Positions 56,290-64,000 of a DNA stretch of 64,000 nucleotides are shown here, one piece after another (the stretch's first letter is position 1; the number at the start of each line of letters is the position of its first letter). Location: the NCBI GenBank assembly GCA_963747765.1, contig CAVVGH010000005.1, forward strand, positions 496,001 through 560,000. Direction: 5' to 3'. The notes under the pieces were generated by a model that worked only from the letters and a program-made list of their open reading frames with translations, was not told the DNA's origin and searched no databases. The translations under genes and the position numbers were made by a program. This DNA is from VRUE01 sp963747765 (GTDB taxonomy: Bacteria > Actinomycetota > Thermoleophilia > Solirubrobacterales > 70-9).

Positions 56290-56784
56290 CTACGGGTGCG
56301 GGTCACCGGCGAGGCTTCGGGCCCAGGAGGCGAGCGCCTCGGTCTGGGCCTCCTCGAGGCCGAGATGGGGTTCGGTCGGGACGAGCAGCGTCGGCTCCGC
56401 GCGGCTTTTGGCCCACTCGTGGCAGCTGTCATCGAAGTTGTCGTCGATCCAGGCCACCGCTCGGCCCTTCGTGTAGCCGTCGAGCGGCCCCAGCTTCCAG
56501 TGCGCCGAGCCAAAGCGGGCGGCCCCGTCGAAGCTGAGATGAGGAAGCTCGGGCAGGCCGAGCATGGCCGGCAAGTAGTCGTTGGCTTTGTCCTCCCAGC
56601 CGCTCGCCCAGATCATCTCGTAGCTGTCGGCCAGCCGCCGCAGGCGGTCCCCGGCGGCGAGCGAGATGCAGTGCACCATTCCGTCGATCAGCTCGAACCG
56701 GGCCACGCTGTGGTCCGGCGTCTCCTCGAACCCAAAGAGGCTGATGACGCCATCCACGTCGACGGCAAGGATCGGTCGGCTCAT
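56290..56784 (-). CDS. HAD-like domain protein, unknown substrate
   Basis: The product has 164 residues. ILAVDVDGVISLFG is a HAD motif I with two aspartates, YEMIWASGWEDKANDYLPAM corresponds to motif II (a serine after the tryptophan strand), and VAWIDDNFDDSCHEW gives the acidic motif IV. There is no large cap domain. Such short HAD proteins are annotated only as secondary HAD hydrolases, sometimes in RNA-repair contexts. The substrate is unknown. Confidence 0.72.
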   Translation of the reverse strand: MSRPILAVDVDGVISLFGFEETPDHSVARFELIDGMVHCISLAAGDRLRRLADSYEMIWASGWEDKANDYLPAMLGLPELPHLSFDGAARFGSAHWKLGPLDGYTKGRAVAWIDDNFDDSCHEWAKSRAEPTLLVPTEPHLGLEEAQTEALASWARSLAGDPHP

Positions 56785-56844
56785 GGGGCCAGGCTAGCGA
56801 GCTTGAAACCCCCGAGCCCCCTGGCTCTCTGGAGGAGCGCGGAG

Positions 56845-57040
56845 ATGACCCCGGAACCCAGGAGAACACCCCGTTGACCGATGGAGACCTCCAACCCGAA
56901 ACGAACACCTCGTCAATGGATGATGAGAGACAGCCCCTCCCTGTTTGCCCTCCACACCTGCAAGTAGGAGGGCAAACAGGGAGGGGGCCGCAGGGCCCAG
57001 ACGGTCAGGGGCTACGGGCGTCGTTCCGCGAGGGCGCGGC
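56845..57040. repeat. Interspersed palindromic repeat family A, copy 3
   Basis: A perfect 20-bp stem (56934-56953 with 56967-56986) encloses the 13-nt loop ACACCTGCAAGTA, nearly the reverse complement of the loop in the 28-kb copy. The lead segment AACCCGAAACGAACACCTCG and the trailing segment GGGCCCAGACGGTCAG match that copy. Three B units follow directly. Confidence 0.9.
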
Positions 57041-57070
57041 CGAAGAAGGCAGGATCGAGGCGGACACGAG

Positions 57071-57257
57071 CTCCGTTCGCTCTTTGTGTCGCAGAGCGGT
57101 ACAAATGACGAACGGAGCGGTGGGGGTCGCCGGGGCGAGACTCCGTTCGCTCTTTGTGTCGCAGAGCGGTACAAATGACGAACGGAGCGGTGGGGGTCGC
57201 CGGGGCGAGACTCCGTTCGCTCTTTGTGTCGCAGAGCGGTACAAAGAGCGAACGGAG
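57071..57257. repeat. Three tandem family B hairpins with a 70-bp period
   Basis: CTCCGTTCGCTCTTTGT begins at 57071, 57141 and 57211. The first two 70-bp units are identical. The third has a perfect 17-bp stem (57211-57227 with 57241-57257) around GTCGCAGAGCGGT. No unique spacers are present, so it is not a CRISPR array. It ends 42 bp before the 3' end of rpsG. Confidence 0.93.
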
Positions 57258-57298
57258 CGGCTGGGACGGCCTGAGCGAACCGGATACGCAGCAGCTGT

Positions 57299-57769
57299 CT
57301 ACCAGCGGTAGTGGGCGAAGGCCTTGTTCGCCTGCGCCATGCGGTAGATGTCGTCCTTCCGCTTCCAGGCGCCGCCCTGCTGCTGAATCGCGTCGAGCAC
57401 CTCGTTGGCGAGGCGCTCCGACATCGAGTACTCGCGCCGGTTGCGCGCGAAGTCGACCAGCCAGCGAACCGCGAGGGTGCGGGCGCGGCGGGCCGGAACC
57501 TCAACCGGCACCTGGTAGGTCGCACCGCCAACCCGGCGTGACCGAACCTCAAGCGAGGGGGTCAGCTGCTTGATCGCGGCCTCGAGCGTTTCGACCGGCT
57601 CCTCGCCGGAGCGCTCGCCGACGATTGCAAGGGCGTCGTAGACGATCCGCTCGGCAAGCGATTTCTTGCCGTCGCGCATCGTTTTGTTGATCACCTGCTG
57701 GACGAGTCGGTTGCGATGGCGGGCATCGGGCTCGATCGGCCGAATCTGAGCTGCTGAGCGGCGTGGCAC
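57299..57769 (-). CDS. rpsG: 30S ribosomal protein S7
   Basis: The product has 156 residues starting at a GTG. RLVQQVINKTMRDGKKSLAE, GGATYQVPVEVPARRARTLA and the C-terminal MAQANKAFAHYRW are typical. It is 13 bp downstream of rpsL on the same strand but opposite to fusA-tuf. Confidence 0.98.
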   Translation of the reverse strand: MPRRSAAQIRPIEPDARHRNRLVQQVINKTMRDGKKSLAERIVYDALAIVGERSGEEPVETLEAAIKQLTPSLEVRSRRVGGATYQVPVEVPARRARTLAVRWLVDFARNRREYSMSERLANEVLDAIQQQGGAWKRKDDIYRMAQANKAFAHYRW

Positions 57770-57782
57770 TAGCGGCTCGTCC

Positions 57783-58178
57783 TCATGCTGCTTTGACGCC
57801 GTAGCGAGAGCGGGCCTGCTTGCGGTCGGAGACGCCGGCCGCGTCGAGCGTGCCGCGCACGACCTTGTAGCGGACGCCGGGCAGGTCCTTGACGCGCCCG
57901 CCCCTGACCAGAACCACGGAGTGCTCCTGGAGATTGTGTCCCTCGCCGGGGATGTAGGTCGTGACCTCCATCCCGTTGGTGAGCCGCACGCGCGCGATCT
58001 TGCGCAGGGCCGAGTTGGGCTTCTTCGGCGTCACCGTGGCGACGCGGGTGCAGACGCCACGGCGCTGCGGTGCCGCTACGCGCTTCTTGCGGCCCTGGCC
58101 CGACTTGAGGCCCGGCGTGGTCGTCTTCTTCTTAGGCCGCTTGCGGCCCTTGCGAATGAGCTGGTTCGTGTTCGGCAC
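57783..58178 (-). CDS. rpsL: 30S ribosomal protein S12
   Basis: The 131-residue product starts at GTG 58176-58178 (PNTNQLIRKGRKRPKKKTTT). The streptomycin-related region TPKKPNSALRK and the RGGRVKDLPGVRYK segment carry the wild-type lysines. An upstream ATG at 58188 is out of frame. The preceding membrane protein gene overlaps its 5' end by 103 bases. rpsL and rpsG are inverted relative to fusA-tuf. Confidence 0.97.
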   Translation of the reverse strand: MPNTNQLIRKGRKRPKKKTTTPGLKSGQGRKKRVAAPQRRGVCTRVATVTPKKPNSALRKIARVRLTNGMEVTTYIPGEGHNLQEHSVVLVRGGRVKDLPGVRYKVVRGTLDAAGVSDRKQARSRYGVKAA

Positions 58179-59044
58179 GGCCGCGCATGGTAGCGGGCTG
58201 CGGCCTTTGGGGCTGCAATGAGCAGCAGACCGGCCAGCATCAGGCCCGCCGTGGAGGCCAGCTCGGCGTAGAAACCATTGTCGAGGACGGCGGTCGTGCC
58301 GGAGAATTGCGATGCGTATCGACCCTCGTCGAGCCCGGCCGGCAGGTCGACGAGGAAGATGACCGCGAGGCTGAGCAGACCGAGGGCGAAGACGGCCCGG
58401 CCCAGCCGCCGCCTCCCGGTGCGCAGCACGACGCCGGCAAGCGCGGCGGCGAGCAGCGCCACGCCAAGCAGCAGGTAGAGGTGGGGTTGGCCGGCAGGCT
58501 CCGCGCCAACCGTCGGCGGGCTGGCCGCCGGGAGACCCGCGTAGCCGGGCTGTCCGACCTCGACGGCTCGATAGTCGACGAACTGCGAGACCGCCAGGCA
58601 GGCGGCGGAGGCGACGATGACGGCGCAGATCGCCCGTTCGGGCGTCAGCGCGGCGCTGGCGCGAGCCACCGCGCGCGACATCTCCACGAATGCACGGCGC
58701 ATCCCCATTTCGAGTTGCGCGAGAAGGCGGAAGAGCAAGACGACCGCCGGGCGCAAGCGCCGTGCCCCCCAGCGCAGCCAGCGGTTCGCCGCCGCCCAGA
58801 GTCGCACCGCGAGGCGCCGCAGGCGCCGCGCCTGTGGAACCGCCCACGCCCGCAGGGGCCGCCCCAGACGGGCGAGCCGCGGCCAGGCGCGCTGCAGCTG
58901 GCGATTGGCCATTCGGTCGGCCTTTCGGGTGGCCGAGACAGCCAGGCTGAACGCCGCCTCGATGCGACGTCGCGCCGCTGCTATCATCGCCCGGCGACTA
59001 GGCTTCTTTCCTGAGCGTTTCGGGCCCGCGAGGGCCTTTTTCAT
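58076..59044 (-). CDS. Membrane protein of unknown family upstream of rpsL
   Basis: From ATG 59044 the frame gives 322 codons; later starts such as 58987 are possible. The N-terminal ~130 residues are strongly basic and Arg/Ala-rich. Then come about four hydrophobic segments (AICAVIVASAACLAVSQFVD; LYLLLGVALLAAALAGVVL; AVFALGLLSLAVIFLVDLPA; ELASTAGLMLAGLLLIAAP). The last ~34 codons overlap rpsL in another frame, so the true 3' end is uncertain. I do not recognise a family. It is divergent from fusA. Confidence 0.6.
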   Translation of the reverse strand: MKKALAGPKRSGKKPSRRAMIAAARRRIEAAFSLAVSATRKADRMANRQLQRAWPRLARLGRPLRAWAVPQARRLRRLAVRLWAAANRWLRWGARRLRPAVVLLFRLLAQLEMGMRRAFVEMSRAVARASAALTPERAICAVIVASAACLAVSQFVDYRAVEVGQPGYAGLPAASPPTVGAEPAGQPHLYLLLGVALLAAALAGVVLRTGRRRLGRAVFALGLLSLAVIFLVDLPAGLDEGRYASQFSGTTAVLDNGFYAELASTAGLMLAGLLLIAAPKAAARYHARPCRTRTSSFARAASGLRRRRPRRASSRARAARSA

Positions 59045-59119
59045 GCGCCTAACCCGGTTCCCGCCGGAAGGCTTTCGATTTGCTTGTCCCCGCTTCACTT
59101 CAACCCTTACCTTAAGACC

Positions 59120-61231
<2,112 letters not shown>

Positions 61232-61397
61232 GGCTGGACACGGCGCAACCGAACGGCCACGCACAGGGCGCGATGGTTCCAGCTATATTTCCCAGGTTCG
61301 CCGTCAGGCAGCGTGATGTCGGCTGCCAGGTATTCGCAGACACACTCAACCAGCCAACCCAGACAGAACCCGACTTCGAAAGGTAGAACGGAGAGCG

Positions 61398-62582
61398 ATG
61401 TCAAAGGAGAAGTTCGAGCGCGATAAGCCGCACGTCAACGTCGGCACGATCGGTCACATCGACCACGGCAAGACGACGCTTACGGCCGCGATCACGAAGA
61501 CCCTCTCCGAGAAGGGTGGCACCGAGGCGAAGAGCTTCGAGGAGATCGACAACGCTCCCGAGGAGAAGGAGCGAGGGATCACGATCGCGACCTCCCACGT
61601 CGAGTACGAGACCGACAACCGCCACTACGCGCACGTCGACTGCCCCGGCCACGCCGACTACGTGAAGAACATGATCACCGGCGCCGCCCAGATGGACGGC
61701 GCGATCCTGGTCGTCTCCGCGGCCGACGGCGTCATGCCGCAGACCCGCGAGCACATCCTCCTGGCCCGCCAGGTCAACGTCCCCCACGTGGTGGTCTTCC
61801 TCAACAAGGTCGACCAGGTCGACGACGACGAGCTGATCGAGCTTGTCGAGGAGGAGGTCAAGGACCTGCTCAACGAGTACGACTTCCCGGGCGACGACAC
61901 GCCGATCGTGAAAGGTTCGGCACTGAAGGCGCTGGAGGGCGACGAGGATGCCCAGAAGGCGATCTTCGAACTGGCCGAGGCGCTCGACTCCTACATCCCG
62001 GAGCCGACCCGCGAGCTGGACAAGCCCTTCCTGATGCCGATCGAGGACATCTTCTCGATCACGGGCCGCGGGACAGTGGCCACCGGTCGCATCGAGCAGG
62101 GCATCGTGAACACCGGCGACGAAGTCGAGATCGTGGGCATCAAGGACACGACGACGACGGTCGTCACCGGCGTCGAGATGTTCCGCAAGATCCTCGACGA
62201 GGGCCAGGCCGGCGACAACGTGGGTTGCCTGTTGCGCGGCACCAAGCGCGAGGACATCGAGCGCGGCCAGGTGCTCTGCAAGCCGGGGTCGATCACACCC
62301 CACACCAAGTTCAAGGCCGAGGTCTACTGCCTGAAAAAGGAGGAGGGTGGCCGTCACACGCCGTTCTTCTCCGGCTACCGGCCTCAGTTCTACTTCCGCA
62401 CGACCGACGTGACAGGGATCGCCAACCTCCCCGAGGGGACCGAGATGGTGATGCCGGGCGACAACGTACAGATGACGATCGAGCTGATTCAGCCGATCGC
62501 GATGGATCAGGGCCTGCGCTTCGCGATTCGCGAGGGCGGCCGGACGGTCGGCTCGGGAGTCGTTTCCGAGATCATCGAGTAG
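61398..62582 (+). CDS. tuf: Elongation factor Tu
   Basis: This 394-residue protein has P-loop GHIDHGKTT (residues 19-27), DCPGHADYVKNMITGAAQMD and NKVDQVDD, typical of EF-Tu. An ACGGAGAG site precedes the ATG. It carries aminoacyl-tRNA to the ribosome. The 166-bp gap after fusA has no clear feature. A strong GC hairpin follows the gene. Confidence 0.99.
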   Translation: MSKEKFERDKPHVNVGTIGHIDHGKTTLTAAITKTLSEKGGTEAKSFEEIDNAPEEKERGITIATSHVEYETDNRHYAHVDCPGHADYVKNMITGAAQMDGAILVVSAADGVMPQTREHILLARQVNVPHVVVFLNKVDQVDDDELIELVEEEVKDLLNEYDFPGDDTPIVKGSALKALEGDEDAQKAIFELAEALDSYIPEPTRELDKPFLMPIEDIFSITGRGTVATGRIEQGIVNTGDEVEIVGIKDTTTTVVTGVEMFRKILDEGQAGDNVGCLLRGTKREDIERGQVLCKPGSITPHTKFKAEVYCLKKEEGGRHTPFFSGYRPQFYFRTTDVTGIANLPEGTEMVMPGDNVQMTIELIQPIAMDQGLRFAIREGGRTVGSGVVSEIIE

Positions 62583-62588
62583 CACCCT

Positions 62589-62612
62589 CGGGGCGGGCCT
62601 TGGCCCGCCCCG
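62589..62612 (+). terminator. 11-bp GC hairpin after tuf
   Basis: CGGGGCGGGC with its complement forms a perfect stem of about 10 pairs (62589-62612) seven bases after the tuf stop; a second hairpin TCGCCG/CGGCGA follows. There is no T-run, but the strength and position suggest a terminator or processing site between tuf and the S10 operon. Confidence 0.55.
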
Positions 62613-62758
62613 TCGCCGCGCAGGCGGCGAAACAACTGCAAAGGACATACGACCGGGGCGGCGCCCCCTCTGAGCCAGTGAGGCCCGGAGATCGAAAGGG
62701 GCGGCGCCCCTTCCGCGCGGAAAGAGCCGCGCAGAAGGACAAAAAGAAGAGCAGCGAA
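62613..62758 (+). promoter_or_regulatory. Structured 5' region of the S10 operon
   Basis: The gap contains two copies of the palindrome GGGGCGGCGCCCC (62655-62667 and 62698-62710) and TTCCGCGCGGAA (62711-62722), able to form alternative hairpins. It may hold the S10 operon promoter and leader, but no known leader type is recognised. Confidence 0.4.
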
Positions 62759-63079
62759 GTGGCGACGATAGCGGCACAAAAAATTCGGATCCGACTGAAG
62801 GCGTACGACCACGACGCCATCGATCGCGCTGCCCGCGAGATCGTCGAGACCGCGGAGCGCACCGGCGCGAGCGTCTCGGGCCCGGTCCCGTTGCCGACCG
62901 AGAAAAACGTCTACTGCGTGATCCGCTCGCCGTTCAAGGACAAGGACTCGCGCGAGCACTTCGAGATCCGCACCCACAAGCGGCTGATCGACATCCTGCA
63001 GCCGTCGCCGAAAACCGTCGACTCGCTGCAGCGGCTGGACTCGCTTCCCGCCGGCGTCGACATCGAGATCAGGTTGTAA
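62759..63079 (+). CDS. rpsJ: 30S ribosomal protein S10
   Basis: The product has 106 residues from GTG 62759 (VATIAAQKIRIRLKAYDHDA). EKNVYCVIRSPFKDKDSREH and the C-terminal LPAGVDIEIRL are typical of S10. The frame upstream is antisense/out-of-frame to tuf and is not used. rplC starts 2 bases after the stop. S10 also acts in NusB-dependent antitermination. Confidence 0.97.
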   Translation: MATIAAQKIRIRLKAYDHDAIDRAAREIVETAERTGASVSGPVPLPTEKNVYCVIRSPFKDKDSREHFEIRTHKRLIDILQPSPKTVDSLQRLDSLPAGVDIEIRL

Positions 63080-63081
63080 CG

Positions 63082-63711
63082 GTGACGGCGATCCTCGGAA
63101 GGAAGCTGGGCATGACGCAGGTCTTCCGCGAGGACGGCACGGTCGTCCCGGTGACCGTGATCGAGGCCGGCCCGTGCAAGGTGACCGCCGTCCGCGACGC
63201 CGAGCGGGACGGCTACTCGGCCGTGCAACTCGCCTTCGACGAGGTCCGCGAGAGCAAGCTGAGCCGGGCGGAGCTCGGCCACCTGAAGAAGGCCGGCGCG
63301 CCGCCGATGCGCCATCTGGTCGAGTTCCGCGACGAGGACCTCGGCGCGGAGGAGGGACCGAAGGTCGGTGCCGACGTCACCGTGGCTTCCTTCGAGCCGG
63401 GCCAGAAGATCAAGGTTTCTGGCATCTCGATCGGCAAGGGCTTTCAGGGGGGCATCAAGCGCCACAACTTCAGCCGCGGCCCGGTCAGCCATGGCTCCCA
63501 CAACGTGAGGGCTCCGGGGTCGATCGGCGCCAGCGCCTTTCCCGCCCGCGTCTTCAAAGGGATGCGGATGCCCGGGCAGATGGGCAACAAGCGGATCACG
63601 CAGCGGGGGCTCGAGGTTGCGGAGGTCGATACGGAGCGCAACCTGCTGCTGGTCAAGGGCTCCGTTCCCGGTTCGCGCAACGCCGTCGTGGAGGTGCGCA
63701 GCGATGTCTAA
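63082..63711 (+). CDS. rplC: 50S ribosomal protein L3
   Basis: This 209-residue protein starts at GTG 63082. ILGRKLGMTQVFREDGTVVP and FQGGIKRHNFSRGPVSHGSH are diagnostic, with MPGQMGNKRITQRGLEV near the end. It binds 23S rRNA near the peptidyl transferase center. It overlaps rplD by 8 bases. Confidence 0.98.
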   Translation: MTAILGRKLGMTQVFREDGTVVPVTVIEAGPCKVTAVRDAERDGYSAVQLAFDEVRESKLSRAELGHLKKAGAPPMRHLVEFRDEDLGAEEGPKVGADVTVASFEPGQKIKVSGISIGKGFQGGIKRHNFSRGPVSHGSHNVRAPGSIGASAFPARVFKGMRMPGQMGNKRITQRGLEVAEVDTERNLLLVKGSVPGSRNAVVEVRSDV

Positions 63712-64000
63712 AGCGACCGTGCTCGGCAAGACGACCAAGGTGGATTTGCCCAAAGAGCTGTTCGCCGAGCCGTTCCACCAGTCGCTGGTCCATGAGACCG
63801 CGCGGGCGGACCTGGCGGCGCGGCGGCGCGGTACCGCCTCGACCCTGACCCGCGGCGAGGTTTCGATGACGACCGCGAAGGCCTGGCGCCAGAAGGGCAC
63901 GGGCCGGGCCCGAGTCGGCGCGCTGAGCGTCCCGAACCGCTTCGGCGGCGGCGTGGCGTTCGGTCCCAAGCCGCGCCACTACGTCGTCAAGGTCAACCGC
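63704..64000 (+). CDS. rplD: 50S ribosomal protein L4, 3' end outside the window
   Basis: The ATG at 63704 overlaps the rplC stop by 8 bases, and 99 codons are present before the window ends. RRGTASTLTRGEVSMTTAKA and WRQKGTGRARVGALSVPNRF match the L4 loop that lines the exit tunnel. It continues the S10-spc operon order. Confidence 0.95.
   Translation, partial: MSKATVLGKTTKVDLPKELFAEPFHQSLVHETARADLAARRRGTASTLTRGEVSMTTAKAWRQKGTGRARVGALSVPNRFGGGVAFGPKPRHYVVKVNR

Noticed and set aside
57071..57257. CRISPR array
   Set aside because: The 70-bp units repeat in full, including the segments between hairpins, so there are no unique spacers, and no cas genes are in the window.

Overview
The window is 64 kb of very GC-rich bacterial chromosome. 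Most genes carry strong third-position GC, GTG and TTG starts are common, and many stop/start pairs overlap by 4 bases. The rpoB/rpoC, secE and ribosomal protein sequences look actinobacterial. A deep-branching actinobacterium of the Thermoleophilia/Solirubrobacterales type is my best guess, but that is inference from style and gene content, not a database match.

Layout. (1) 1-6.0 kb: the end of a GNAT acetyltransferase, a membrane-anchored beta-propeller protein, and two paralogous GT-C type glycosyltransferases flanking a secreted GH26-like glycoside hydrolase. (2) 6.0-7.4 kb: a two-gene iron uptake locus (cupredoxin lipoprotein plus FTR1 permease), each gene preceded by a TTAGG-N4-CCTAA operator. 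(3) 7.5-17.8 kb: an almost complete pentose phosphate set (zwf, gnd, pgl, rpiA, tkt, tal, pgi), interrupted by an XRE/nucleotidyltransferase pair that looks like a type IV toxin-antitoxin module. (4) 17.8-27.9 kb: cydAB, a HAD hydrolase, an RDD protein, cyclopropane-fatty-acid synthase, acyl-CoA desaturase, a large membrane protein and a universal stress protein. (5) 28.2-41.4 kb: the mobile part, with a decayed IS3 element, a subtilisin, tadA, a decayed serine recombinase with inverted ends, and a 7.5-kb island bounded by ~460-bp near-perfect inverted repeats that ends exactly at the 3' end of a tRNA-Ser gene. (6) 41.5-64 kb: acyl-CoA dehydrogenase, then the core information-processing block rpmG-secE-nusG-rplKA-rplJL-rpoBC, a flavin monooxygenase, rpsL-rpsG in inverted orientation, fusA-tuf, and the start of the S10 operon (rpsJ, rplC, rplD).

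The most unusual part is the inverted-repeat island at 33861-41319. It holds an HTH gene and a broken gene resembling DUF6119/TIGR04141, a DUF488 gene convergent with an unnamed zinc-binding-like protein, a Schlafen/AlbA_2 protein and a membrane coiled-coil protein. It also holds a T-shaped hairpin and a ~340-bp strand-asymmetric purine/pyrimidine tract. It has no intact transposase of its own, and pieces of a serine recombinase are scattered in it. This looks like an accessory, possibly defence-related, cargo island.

A second theme is a set of long, near-perfect hairpin repeats (families A and B, usually with 13-nt loops) scattered at about 12.5, 28, 29.8, 54.4 and 57 kb. Their loops occur in opposite orientations in different copies, and the IS3 element has split one A+B composite. 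They also sit on both sides of the FMO to rpsG region, next to the place where the usual rpsL-rpsG-fusA-tuf order is broken by inversion.
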